This document shows positions 45,078 through 52,884 of a stretch of 64,000 bases of DNA, one piece after another. Numbering within the stretch: the first letter of the stretch is position 1; each line of letters begins with the position of its first letter. The notes below the pieces were generated by a model. It ran no database searches, was not told the origin of the DNA, and was given only the letters and a program-made list of their open reading frames with translations. This DNA is from [Bacillus] selenitireducens MLS10 (GTDB lineage: Bacteria > Bacillota > Bacilli > Bacillales > Salisediminibacteriaceae), in the NCBI RefSeq assembly GCF_000093085.1, contig NC_014219.1, positions 2,162,384 through 2,226,383 of the forward strand, read 5' to 3'. The position numbers and the translations under genes are program-made.

Positions 45078-45258
45078 GTGAGAGTAGAGGAGCAATGCAC
45101 ATCAGTATGTCCGTTGAGGATGTTGAAATCCTGCGATTCGGAATGAAAGGGTGTATTGCCGAAGTGGATCTGCATTCAACTGTTTGTCCACTGGATCTGA
45201 TTCCGAACAGGACCAGAACTGTCGTACAGCCATATGGCTGTATGGGGAGCTATCTCAC
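45078..45258 (+). ncRNA. Lysine riboswitch (L box) upstream of dapA
   Basis: GTGAGA (45078-45083) and TCTCAC (45253-45258) form the closing P1 stem. Inside are the conserved blocks GTAGAGGAGC near the 5' end, GCCGAAGTGG in the middle, and ACTGTCGT followed by TATGGGGAGCTATC at the 3' end, the hallmarks of the five-helix lysine aptamer. A strong terminator follows 20 bases later, so high lysine should stop transcription before dapA. Confidence 0.9.
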
Positions 45259-45277
45259 GCTGGAACCGATGATCCGG

Positions 45278-45304
45278 CAGCATGAGCTCTCATGCTGTTT
45301 TTTT
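45278..45304 (+). terminator. Riboswitch-controlled terminator
   Basis: CAGCATGA (45278-45285) pairs with TCATGCTG (45290-45297), followed by seven T. It is the expression platform of the lysine riboswitch. Confidence 0.9.
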
Positions 45305-45319
45305 GTTTCAGCAGAATAG

Positions 45320-45357
45320 CTCTATTCAATCGCCACAGGCGAAATTTATGAATAGAG
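45320..45357 (+). promoter_or_regulatory. Hairpin overlapping the dapA ribosome site
   Basis: CTCTATTCA (45320-45328) pairs with TGAATAGAG (45349-45357); CGCC...GGCG nests inside. The last three paired bases are the first bases of the GAGGTG Shine-Dalgarno (45355-45360). It may be a second, translational control layer or just a 5' stabiliser. Confidence 0.5.
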
Positions 45358-45367
45358 GTGTTGCAAT

Positions 45368-46255
45368 ATGAATTTTGGACAAATGATTACTGCGATGGTT
45401 ACGCCGTTTAACGACGACATGGAAGTGGATTTTGAACGGACAGAACAACTGATTGAACACTTGATCCGAACGGGTTCGGATGCGATTGTCATTTCGGGTA
45501 CTACTGGAGAAGCGCCTACTTTATCTATCGATGAAAAGAACGCTTTATTCCGTTTTTGTGTAAATACCGTTAACGGCCGTATACCTGTCATTGCAGGAAC
45601 CGGGACAAACAGCACAGCCATGGCGCTTGAACTGACGAAAATGGCTGAGATTGCCGGCGCTGATGGTGTAATGCTGATGGCCCCTTATTATAATAAACCG
45701 AATCAGCAAGGGATGTATGAACATTTCAAAGCCATTGCCACGTCTACGACCCTGCCTGTCATGCTTTATAATGTGCCAGGGCGGACAGGTGTCAATCTCT
45801 TGCCAGAGACGACAATCAGGCTCTCAAGAATCCCGAATATTGTCTCCGTAAAAGAGGCTAGTGGTGATCTCGACGCAATCTCTGAGATCATTGAACAAAC
45901 ATCGGAAGAGTTCTCTGTATACAGTGGCGACGACAGTCTTACACTTCCGGCAATGTCTGTTGGGGCAAACGGGGTTGTTTCTGTATCCTCTCATGTTGTA
46001 GGCGACGAAATGAAACAAATGATCGACTTCTTTCAGGAAGGCAAGTTCAGGGAGGCTGCAGCGATTCACAGACACCTCGTACCGATTATGAACGGAATGT
46101 TTATTGCACCCAGCCCTGCCCCTGTAAAAGCAGCACTTGAGATGATAGGAGTTTTAACCGGATCTGTCCGTTTACCGATCGTACCCGTTGATGATGAGGA
46201 AAAAGAGACGATTCACAGGCTCTTGACATATAAAATATACTCTTCTGCTGTATAA
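45368..46255 (+). CDS. dapA: 4-hydroxy-tetrahydrodipicolinate synthase, 295 aa
   Basis: DapA condenses pyruvate and aspartate semialdehyde, the first committed step to lysine and diaminopimelate. Schiff-base Lys162 in NIVSVKEASGDL, Tyr134 in YNVPGRTG and the GTTGEAPTL motif (44-52) are in place. GAGGTG lies seven bases before the ATG. The upstream lysine riboswitch confirms the pathway. It is a single-gene transcript ending in a strong terminator; in B. subtilis dapA is in a different, longer operon, so this may be an additional copy (inference). Confidence 0.95.
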   Translation: MNFGQMITAMVTPFNDDMEVDFERTEQLIEHLIRTGSDAIVISGTTGEAPTLSIDEKNALFRFCVNTVNGRIPVIAGTGTNSTAMALELTKMAEIAGADGVMLMAPYYNKPNQQGMYEHFKAIATSTTLPVMLYNVPGRTGVNLLPETTIRLSRIPNIVSVKEASGDLDAISEIIEQTSEEFSVYSGDDSLTLPAMSVGANGVVSVSSHVVGDEMKQMIDFFQEGKFREAAAIHRHLVPIMNGMFIAPSPAPVKAALEMIGVLTGSVRLPIVPVDDEEKETIHRLLTYKIYSSAV

Positions 46256-46280
46256 ACGAAACTATTTATCAGAAGCGAAA

Positions 46281-46309
46281 AGACACCAGTCAAACCGGTG
46301 TCTTTTTTT
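46281..46309 (+). terminator. Terminator of dapA
   Basis: AGACACC (46281-46287) pairs with GGTGTCT (46297-46303) and is followed by a run of T. The A-run on the left may also serve the convergent gene ending at 46314. Confidence 0.85.
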
Positions 46310-46313
46310 CGTT

Positions 46314-46571
46314 TTAAGTACTTTGTGGATCGTTAAGCATTCGTTGCAGTTTTCTGGATGCGCTTAATACGTAACGTTTGACGTCCTGTTCGTTCATGTT
46401 CAGTCTGATAGCCGTTTCCTGAATCGCATTTTTCCCGTTCACAATAAGACTGCCGTGAAATTTAGTGAATTCCTGTTCCACGAGTCTGAACTGTTTGTAA
46501 ATGTTCCTTTCCGGTTCAGGCAACAGAGGAATAAATTCATCCTTTAATTTAAAATAGTTATCATGTTCCAT
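46314..46571 (-). CDS. Small protein with a sigma-region-4-like helix-turn-helix, 85 aa
   Basis: The start at 46571 follows GGAGGTG by five bases. The C-terminal half, AIQETAIRLNMNEQDVKRYVLSASRKLQRML, has the spacing of the helix-turn-helix in region 4 of sigma-70-type factors (AA.RLG.S...V......A...L...L). The N-terminal half is acidic and helical. It is too short to be a sigma factor; it could be a DNA-binding regulator or an anti-sigma/partner protein. No family name is recognised. Its upstream region is shared with the pflB promoter but divergent from it. Confidence 0.65.
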   Translation of the reverse strand: MEHDNYFKLKDEFIPLLPEPERNIYKQFRLVEQEFTKFHGSLIVNGKNAIQETAIRLNMNEQDVKRYVLSASRKLQRMLNDPQST

Positions 46572-46828
46572 CAGGACACCTCCCTTTCTGTCAGTATACC
46601 TTGATGGAATCATAATGAAAACCTATAAACTGTTACATATTAATATACCGATTATTTTAATCTGTATCATGCTATTGGTACAGCTCATTTTTTTCTATTT
46701 TCATAAACAAAGTCTGTTATATAAGTATTTTTGATAAGGAGAGCGAAATGCAAGAAATGAAAAATAGAATCTGTTTCATTTGAATGATGAATCTGTGTTA
46801 TTGTCATTAGACCGTCACATTTACCTGT
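46572..46828. other. Intergenic region upstream of pflB
   Basis: This A/T-rich stretch has no credible ORF. A loose dyad CTGTA...TACAG lies at about 46662-46683. The pflB promoter and operator follow it at 46829-46888. Confidence 0.45.
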
Positions 46829-46888
46829 TTGTTTTCGGTGGGAAATCCACTATACTTAAGTTAGATCAATAAGTGATTGATTTCACAA
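46829..46888 (+). promoter_or_regulatory. pflB promoter and Rex/Fnr-type operator
   Basis: TTGTTT (46829-46834) and TATACT (46851-46856) are 16 bp apart. The 18-mer AAGTGATTGATTTCACAA (46871-46888) matches the Rex consensus at 11 of 14 positions (right arm perfect) and TGTGA-N6-TCACA at nine of ten. It starts 14 bases after the -10, the same gap and register as the proximal adhE site relative to its TACAAT. A second overlapping dyad is ATCAAT-N5-ATTGAT (46865-46881). Confidence 0.6.
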
Positions 46889-46938
46889 CAGCAGTCATTC
46901 AGATTGAACGAATAAAATATTTTCTGGAGGCGTTAATT

Positions 46939-49191
46939 ATGAGTATGACTATGGAAACTTTACAACAACCGGCATGGGAATCTTTTCAGGCAGGCAACTG
47001 GCAGTCCACAATTGATGTACGTGACTTCATTCAAAAAAACTACTCTCTGTATGAAGGCGATGAATCGTTTTTAACAGAAGCAACTGAAGCCACCTCTTCT
47101 CTTTGGGATCAGGTTATGGAACTGTCCCGACTTGAGCGGGAACGCGGCGGAGTTTACGACATGGACACGGAAATTGTTTCTTCTATTGTTTCTCATGGGC
47201 CAGGATACCTTGACAAGAGCAAGGAAAAAATCACGGGTGTTCAGACAGATGTACCTTTCAAACGATCCATGCAGCCATTTGGCGGATTGAGAATGGCAAA
47301 AGCCTCATTGGAATCCTACGGTTATGAATTGAATTCTGAGGTGGAAGCCTTTTTTGCAAATAATCGAAAAACCCATAACCAGGGTGTGTTCGATGCGTAT
47401 ACCCCAGAAATGAAGCTTGCTCGTAAAGTCGGTATTATTACAGGACTTCCTGATGCATATGGACGCGGACGTATTATTGGCGACTATCGTCGTGTTGCAC
47501 TGTACGGTGTGGATTTCCTGATTGAAGAGAAAAAGAAAGAAATGAAAGTAACGGAAGGCGTCATGTCATCAGAAAATATTCAGCTTCGTGAAGAGATGGC
47601 AGAACAGCTGAGAGCATTGAAAGAACTTGCTGAACTCGGAAAAATGTATGGATTCGATTTGAATCGTCCTGCAATGAATACAGTTGAAGCATTCCAGTGG
47701 CTCTATCTTGGCTATCTTGCTGCAGTTAAAGAACAAAATGGTGCTGCAATGAGTCTTGGACGAGTATCAACATTCCTCGACATTTACGTTGAGAGAGATA
47801 TGAGTAAAGGTCTCATTAACGAACAGGAAGTGCAGGAAATTGTTGATCATTTCATTATGAAGCTTCGTCTTGTGAAATTCGCAAGAACGCCTGAGTATAA
47901 CGATCTTTTCAGCGGGGATCCGACATGGGTTACAGAATCTATTGGCGGTATCGGTGAAGATGGACGCCCTCTGGTAACGAAGAACTCTTTCCGTTTCCTC
48001 CACTCTCTGCACAATCTTGGACCGGCTCCAGAGCCGAACCTGACTGTACTTTGGTCTCCGGATCTTCCAGAAGCGTTTAAGCTCTATTGCTCAAAGATGT
48101 CTATCGAGACAAGCTCCGTGCAGTATGAAAATGATGATCTGATGCGTCCGGAATACGGCGATGACTACGGAATTGCCTGCTGCGTATCAGCAATGACAAT
48201 TGGAAAACAGATGCAGTTTTTCGGCGCACGTGCGAATCTCGCAAAAGGGCTTCTCTATGCGATTAACGGTGGAGTGGATGAAATGGCTAAAGTCCAGGTC
48301 ACTCCGGGCGTTGAGCCGATCACGTCTGAATACCTTGATTATGATGAAGTTCGTCATAACTTTGATCAGGTCATGGAATGGCTCGCAGGCCTCTATATCA
48401 ATACACTGAACATCATTCACTATATGCATGACAAGTACAGCTATGAGCGTATCGAAATGGCGCTTCATGACCGAGATGTTCGCCGCACGATGGCTACTGG
48501 TATTGCAGGTTTGTCAGTTGCCGCAGATTCACTCAGTGCAATCAAACACGGAAAAGTCCGAGTAATCCGTGATGAAGATGGTCTTGCTGTTGATTATGAA
48601 GCAGAAGGCGACTATCCGAAATTCGGGAATGATGATGACCGGGTTGACATGATTGCCAAAGAACTGGTTGAGGTCTTTTCTCAGAAACTGAAAAAGCATG
48701 CCACTTATCGCAACGCTGAAACGACAATGTCGATCTTGACGATCACTTCCAATGTCGTTTACGGTAAAAAGACCGGTAACACACCATGTGGAAGAAAAGC
48801 CGGTGAACCATTTGCACCAGGTGCAAACCCGCTTCACGGACGTGATACGAAAGGCGCTTTAGCATCATTGAACTCTGTTGCGAAAATGCCATATAAAGAT
48901 GCGCTTGACGGCATCTCCAATACATTCTCCATTGTACCAAAGGCTTTGGGTAAAGAGGATGCCATGCAAAGAGCCAATCTTTCAGCAATCCTTGATGGTT
49001 ATATCGTAAAGAACGGTCACCATTTAAATATCAACGTCTTTAACAGGGAAACACTGATGGATGCCATGGAGCGCCCTGAAGAATACCCACAGCTGACAAT
49101 CCGTGTATCCGGATACGCAGTCAACTTTATTAAATTAACTCGTGAACAGCAGATTGATGTTATCAACCGAACATTCCACGAGTCTATGTAA
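46939..49191 (+). CDS. pflB: Formate C-acetyltransferase (pyruvate formate-lyase), 750 aa
   Basis: PflB cleaves pyruvate with CoA to acetyl-CoA and formate without oxygen, using a glycyl radical. The adjacent catalytic Cys pair is in [12 protein letters not shown], and the radical Gly725 is in RVSGYAVNF near the C-terminus. Start 46939 follows GGAGG by eight bases; a longer frame with 22 more residues covers the operator and is not a coding start. Oxygen splits such radicals, so it is used only in anaerobic growth. pflA, its activase, follows. Confidence 0.97.
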   Translation: MSMTMETLQQPAWESFQAGNWQSTIDVRDFIQKNYSLYEGDESFLTEATEATSSLWDQVMELSRLERERGGVYDMDTEIVSSIVSHGPGYLDKSKEKITGVQTDVPFKRSMQPFGGLRMAKASLESYGYELNSEVEAFFANNRKTHNQGVFDAYTPEMKLARKVGIITGLPDAYGRGRIIGDYRRVALYGVDFLIEEKKKEMKVTEGVMSSENIQLREEMAEQLRALKELAELGKMYGFDLNRPAMNTVEAFQWLYLGYLAAVKEQNGAAMSLGRVSTFLDIYVERDMSKGLINEQEVQEIVDHFIMKLRLVKFARTPEYNDLFSGDPTWVTESIGGIGEDGRPLVTKNSFRFLHSLHNLGPAPEPNLTVLWSPDLPEAFKLYCSKMSIETSSVQYENDDLMRPEYGDDYGIACCVSAMTIGKQMQFFGARANLAKGLLYAINGGVDEMAKVQVTPGVEPITSEYLDYDEVRHNFDQVMEWLAGLYINTLNIIHYMHDKYSYERIEMALHDRDVRRTMATGIAGLSVAADSLSAIKHGKVRVIRDEDGLAVDYEAEGDYPKFGNDDDRVDMIAKELVEVFSQKLKKHATYRNAETTMSILTITSNVVYGKKTGNTPCGRKAGEPFAPGANPLHGRDTKGALASLNSVAKMPYKDALDGISNTFSIVPKALGKEDAMQRANLSAILDGYIVKNGHHLNINVFNRETLMDAMERPEEYPQLTIRVSGYAVNFIKLTREQQIDVINRTFHESM

Positions 49192-49215
49192 GACAATCTA
49201 TATGTAAGAGAGGAT

Positions 49216-49248
49216 GGGAGAAAAACAACGTTTTTCTCCCCCCTTTTT
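49216..49248 (+). terminator. Hairpin between pflB and pflA
   Basis: GGGAGAAAAAC (49216-49226) pairs with GTTTTTCTCCC (49230-49240) and is followed by CCCTTTTT. The T-run is set back from the stem, so partial termination or 3' protection of pflB mRNA is likely, giving less PflA than PflB. Confidence 0.6.
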
Positions 49249-49268
49249 CAATCAGGAGGTTTTTCATC

Positions 49269-50018
49269 ATGAACGGTCGTATTCATTCCATTGAGACAAC
49301 AGGTATGGTTGATGGACCCGGGATCCGATATATGATCTTTACGCAGGGCTGTCTGTTGAGGTGCCAATACTGCCATAATCCCGATTCATGGGACAGAGAA
49401 GCAGGAACCGATATGTCTGTTCAGGAGTTGATTGAGGACATCAAGAAGTACATCCCTTACATGAATGCTTCTGGTGGCGGAGTTACTGTGAGCGGCGGCG
49501 AACCGCTTTTGCAGGTCCCTTTTTTGACAGCATTGTTTACGGAACTGAAAAGCCTTGGGGTTCATACCGCCATTGACAGTTCAGGCGGCTGTTATTCCAA
49601 CCAAGATGCATTTCAGTCAGATTTTCAACAATTATTGACTGTAACAGATCTGTTCCTTGTCGACTTGAAACAAATGGACGATGCAAAACACCGTGATTTG
49701 ACAGGTGTTTCGAATCGCCACATCAGGATTTTTGCGGAAGACTTGTCAAATCGCAATATACCCGTTTGGATTCGCCATGTTCTCGTCCCAGGGAAAACAG
49801 ATGAGTCCAAAGATTTGCATGATCTCGGACAGTTCATTGCGACCTTGAAAAACGTCGATCGAATTGAGATACTTCCTTATCACAGGATGGGTGTTTATAA
49901 ATGGGAAGAGATGAATCTTGATTATCCTCTCGGAGATACGGAAACCCCAAGTGCTGCAGAGACTGAAAAGGCAAGAAATATCATCAGACAATACAGTGGG
50001 AACGTGCCGGTCTATTAA
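49269..50018 (+). CDS. pflA: Pyruvate formate-lyase-activating enzyme, 249 aa
   Basis: A radical-SAM enzyme that makes the glycyl radical on PflB. The cluster motif is CLLRCQYC (Cys28, Cys32, Cys35), followed by the SAM-binding VSGGEPLLQ. Length is typical of pyruvate formate-lyase activases and there is no extra ferredoxin-type cluster domain. AGGAGG precedes the ATG. Transcript ends at the terminator at 50051. Confidence 0.97.
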   Translation: MNGRIHSIETTGMVDGPGIRYMIFTQGCLLRCQYCHNPDSWDREAGTDMSVQELIEDIKKYIPYMNASGGGVTVSGGEPLLQVPFLTALFTELKSLGVHTAIDSSGGCYSNQDAFQSDFQQLLTVTDLFLVDLKQMDDAKHRDLTGVSNRHIRIFAEDLSNRNIPVWIRHVLVPGKTDESKDLHDLGQFIATLKNVDRIEILPYHRMGVYKWEEMNLDYPLGDTETPSAAETEKARNIIRQYSGNVPVY

Positions 50019-50050
50019 TATCTTGCTATCTGTATAATCGTACGAAAAGT

Positions 50051-50085
50051 AATCCCCTCCAACTGATGTGCTGGAGGGGATTTTT
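50051..50085. terminator. Bidirectional terminator between pflA and prs-like gene
   Basis: ATCCCCTCCA (50052-50061) pairs with TGGAGGGGAT (50072-50081), followed by five T. The A-rich left flank makes it usable for the convergent gene ending at 50109 too. Confidence 0.88.
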
Positions 50086-50108
50086 CATGCCTATTGTCAT
50101 CAATGATT

Positions 50109-51062
50109 TTATCCAAATAATTTACTGACTGACTCGTTATTGTGAATCCTTAAAAGCCCTTCACCGATCAAAGTAGCTACAGAAAGCACAGTAATTCGCT
50201 CATCCTGCTTATCAGGAGCCTGCTGAATGGAATTTGTAATGACTACCTCTTTCAGTTCTGAGTCCCTGATGCGCTCAATGGCCGGTTCACTGAGTACGCC
50301 GTGAGTCGCGCATGCGTAAACTTCTGTTGCACCAAATTCTTTTAACGCGACAGCTCCTGCAGTTATCGTTCTGGCAGTGTCGATCATGTCATCGATAATG
50401 ATCGCTGTTTTTCCTTCGACGTCGCCAATAATGTATTGGCCAAGGACCATTTCATCTTTTTCGGTGCGCTGTTTGTCTATCAGCGCAATTGGTGCATCAA
50501 GCTCATTTGCCAGTTTACGGGCTCGGGCAGTTCCGGCGTTTTCCGGGGCCACTACCACGACATCATTAAGCTGTTTTTTCTTGAAATAGTCCGCAATCAA
50601 CCAATGTGCCTTTAACTGATCGACAGGAATGTTGAAAAAACCTTGAATTTGAGCCGCATGGAGATCCACTGAAATAACTCTGTCCACACCGGCTGCTTCA
50701 AGCAGATTGGCAATCAGTTTAGCCGTGATCGGTTCCCTGGACCGCGCTTTGCGATCTTGTCTTGAGTAGCCGTAATAGGGAATAACTACGTTGATGGATC
50801 TCGCAGACGCCCGTTTTAATGCATCGACCATAATCAGGAGCTCCATCATAAATTCGTTACCCGGTTCAGCGGTGGACTGAACTAAATATGTATCCTCTCC
50901 CCTGACGGTTTCATCAATAACAATCTGTACTTCCCCATCACTGAATCGTTGAATCGAACTGTCCCCAATGGGAATACCCAGGTAATCAGCAATCTCCTGG
51001 GTCAGTGCCGGATTGGAATTGAGAGTAAATAATTTCATGTGTTCTGTACGGTTCTGTTCCAA
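50109..51062 (-). CDS. Divergent ribose-phosphate pyrophosphokinase (PRPP synthetase) paralogue, 317 aa
   Basis: The fold and most of the sequence are those of class I PRPP synthetase, which makes PRPP from ribose-5-phosphate and ATP (RFSDGEVQI, IPYYGYSRQDRKARSREPIT, DLHAAQIQGFF). Several active-site positions differ from the B. subtilis enzyme as I recall it. The PDHGG loop is PENAG (174-177). In the flexible loop Lys197 and Arg199 remain but Arg202, Asn204 and Glu207 are Lys, Glu and Leu. The PRPP loop DTAGT is DTART (Arg231). The TTG at 51062 is the start (GGAGGGG six bases before). It is not next to glmU, the usual neighbour of prs, so a second copy is likely. Confidence 0.8.
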   Translation of the reverse strand: MEQNRTEHMKLFTLNSNPALTQEIADYLGIPIGDSSIQRFSDGEVQIVIDETVRGEDTYLVQSTAEPGNEFMMELLIMVDALKRASARSINVVIPYYGYSRQDRKARSREPITAKLIANLLEAAGVDRVISVDLHAAQIQGFFNIPVDQLKAHWLIADYFKKKQLNDVVVVAPENAGTARARKLANELDAPIALIDKQRTEKDEMVLGQYIIGDVEGKTAIIIDDMIDTARTITAGAVALKEFGATEVYACATHGVLSEPAIERIRDSELKEVVITNSIQQAPDKQDERITVLSVATLIGEGLLRIHNNESVSKLFG

Positions 51063-51114
51063 GTTTGACCCCTCCACTAATTATCATTCACAGTTTATTT
51101 TATCACAGAAATCA

Positions 51115-51828
51115 TCAGCTGCGCTCCTGATTTTCATCGTCTTCGAAAAGATCCACTGTATATGAAACAGGGTCTGCAGAGATGATTTTTTTATCCTGTT
51201 CTTTTAACAGAAATACTTCTTCATCTTCTGATAACATCATCCTTAATACAGGGTTCTCGGGATCATGCTCATCGAGGTCGACCACGATGCAGTCCATCCC
51301 TCCTTCAAGCGTCACAACCCCACCTGTCGGATAAGGGACAAATACCTGTTGGAAGGTTTTTAAAGCACTGGGTGAGTATTCTTTCAAAAAATCTTTCACC
51401 CGCCAATAAAACTGATGGACATGAAATGAACCGTCTTCCATATTATTAAAAAACTCAGAGGTGATTTTTTCCACGATAATACCACTGCGTTCTTTGATAT
51501 CCGAAAACATTTCTTCATGAAACAGATAGATGTCTTCCTCTACAGATGCTCCCTGAAGAATCATTTCAAGATCTTCTTTAGTTCTGACCGATACATCGGA
51601 TAACAGTCTTGTTAATCCGACATTGGCTTCGGGTTCAGGATCCTCGTTTTCATCAAACAGATTTTCATAAATGAAATAAGCAGTTCCTGTTGAAGTGAGA
51701 CGTTTCATTTCCTCTTCGCCTAACTCCGTGTTTCGTTCAACGAGACACCGCCCATAATCATCTTGGATATCGTATTTTGTCACCATACCAATGGCTAAAT
51801 CATGGAGCGCAATCATTCTGTCATTCAT
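51115..51828 (-). CDS. HD-GYP-associated protein lacking the HD-GYP catalytic core, 237 aa
   Basis: Residues 1-56 (ALHDLAIGMVTKYDI..., ELGEEEMKRLTSTGTAYFIY) look like the N-terminal domain of HD-GYP cyclic-di-GMP phosphodiesterases. Residues about 165-217 (VPYPTGGVVTLEGGMDCIVV, NPVLRMM) look like the short C-terminal domain of the same enzymes. The stretch between them has no HD pair and no GYP motif and is shorter than the catalytic domain. I infer a derived non-catalytic binding or scaffold protein. Start 51828 follows GGAGGG. It is 52 bases upstream of the prs-like gene and 86 bases after the protease gene; TGTTTT-16-TATAAC in that gap could be a promoter. Confidence 0.6.
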   Translation of the reverse strand: MNDRMIALHDLAIGMVTKYDIQDDYGRCLVERNTELGEEEMKRLTSTGTAYFIYENLFDENEDPEPEANVGLTRLLSDVSVRTKEDLEMILQGASVEEDIYLFHEEMFSDIKERSGIIVEKITSEFFNNMEDGSFHVHQFYWRVKDFLKEYSPSALKTFQQVFVPYPTGGVVTLEGGMDCIVVDLDEHDPENPVLRMMLSEDEEVFLLKEQDKKIISADPVSYTVDLFEDDENQERS

Positions 51829-51914
51829 CCTGGTCCCTCCTGTACAAACGCCAACGTTATATTCATCATATCAGAAAAAAACAGATTAAGCGGGATTTTT
51901 CACTGATGAGTCAA

Positions 51915-52805
51915 TCAATTGTAACCTGGAATGTCCTCTTTGAACTGGGAGGATGGGACAGAAAGACCAACCCGCCGGCTTTCTCCTTCAATGTAAGTGG
52001 AAACCGTCGCATATACGACAGCAATAACTTCACCGTCTTCATTAAAAACAGGTGAACCGCTGCTTCCCCGATAAACAGGTGCATCGAGCATCAAAGGCAA
52101 ATCGCTACGTGAAGAAGCTGCATAGTCTCCCAAAAGCATGCCTCTGTTGGCGATAAAGTTAAAGAATAGCGGATTACCTATAAATACGATGTCATCACCT
52201 GCAGACCATTCTTCTGTAAAGCTTAATTCATGATGTTCTTTTAATGACTCCGCTTCAAGCACGGCAATATCGAGTTCATCATCTGTATAAATGATATCCG
52301 TCTGATACGCGCTCCCGTCTTCGAAAGTGACGATGGGATGAGGATCTCCGCCTGCGATGACATGTTCATTTGTAAGAATATATCCTTCTTCACTGTTATA
52401 CACGAAGCCTGTTCCTTTCGAATTCCCTGCCCGCACAACCACCACAGCGTTTTGCAATGTCTGAATCTCTGGATCCTGCGACAGTTCACGGGATACCTGT
52501 ACAAACTCCACTGCCGGAAGATTGAACAACTGCGGCCACATGGCGAAAACATTCAGAAGCAGTGCAACAGTAACAACTCCTGCAATGAGAAGTTTCATAC
52601 CCCGCTTCACTTTTTTCTTCGGTATATTCTCTTTTGGTTCCGGTGGATTAAACCACTCTTCTTTCGTATAATATCGTTCCCCATCATAGAACAGTTCTTC
52701 TTTTTTCTCCCTCTCATCGTCAGAATCGTCACTTTCGTAATCCGTCATATCTTCCTCAGGTTGTTCATCTGACATCTCTGATGAATGATTGTTTTGATCT
52801 TTCAT
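51915..52805 (-). CDS. Membrane-anchored trypsin-like serine protease without PDZ domain, 296 aa
   Basis: A highly acidic N-terminal tail (residues 1-60) is followed by one membrane helix (about 70-90) and then an extracytoplasmic chymotrypsin-fold protease. The triad is His148 (LTNEHVIAG), Asp179 (DELDIAVL) and Ser249 (GSSGSP). HtrA/DegP-type proteases carry one or more PDZ domains; here the chain ends after the protease domain. Start 52805 is next to GGTGAG; the GTG-rich context makes the exact start slightly uncertain. A terminator separates it from rlmN, so it likely heads its own unit with the next two genes. Confidence 0.85.
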   Translation of the reverse strand: MKDQNNHSSEMSDEQPEEDMTDYESDDSDDEREKKEELFYDGERYYTKEEWFNPPEPKENIPKKKVKRGMKLLIAGVVTVALLLNVFAMWPQLFNLPAVEFVQVSRELSQDPEIQTLQNAVVVVRAGNSKGTGFVYNSEEGYILTNEHVIAGGDPHPIVTFEDGSAYQTDIIYTDDELDIAVLEAESLKEHHELSFTEEWSAGDDIVFIGNPLFFNFIANRGMLLGDYAASSRSDLPLMLDAPVYRGSSGSPVFNEDGEVIAVVYATVSTYIEGESRRVGLSVPSSQFKEDIPGYN

Positions 52806-52824
52806 CGGCCTCACCCCATTTTAG

Positions 52825-52854
52825 AAAAAGGTGCTCCTCTTGTAGAGAAGCACC
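52825..52854 (-). terminator. Terminator of rlmN
   Basis: On the minus strand GGTGCTTCTCT pairs with AGAGGAGCACC around a 3-base loop and is followed by TTTTT. It sits between the rlmN stop (52885) and the protease start (52805). Confidence 0.8.
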
Positions 52855-52884
52855 CTCATTGTCAATTCACGTCGTTTAAAAGAA

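Noticed and set aside
45062-45319. Open frame of 85 codons upstream of dapA
   Set aside because: It coincides with the lysine riboswitch aptamer and its end runs through the terminator hairpin and T-run. The frame is open by chance.
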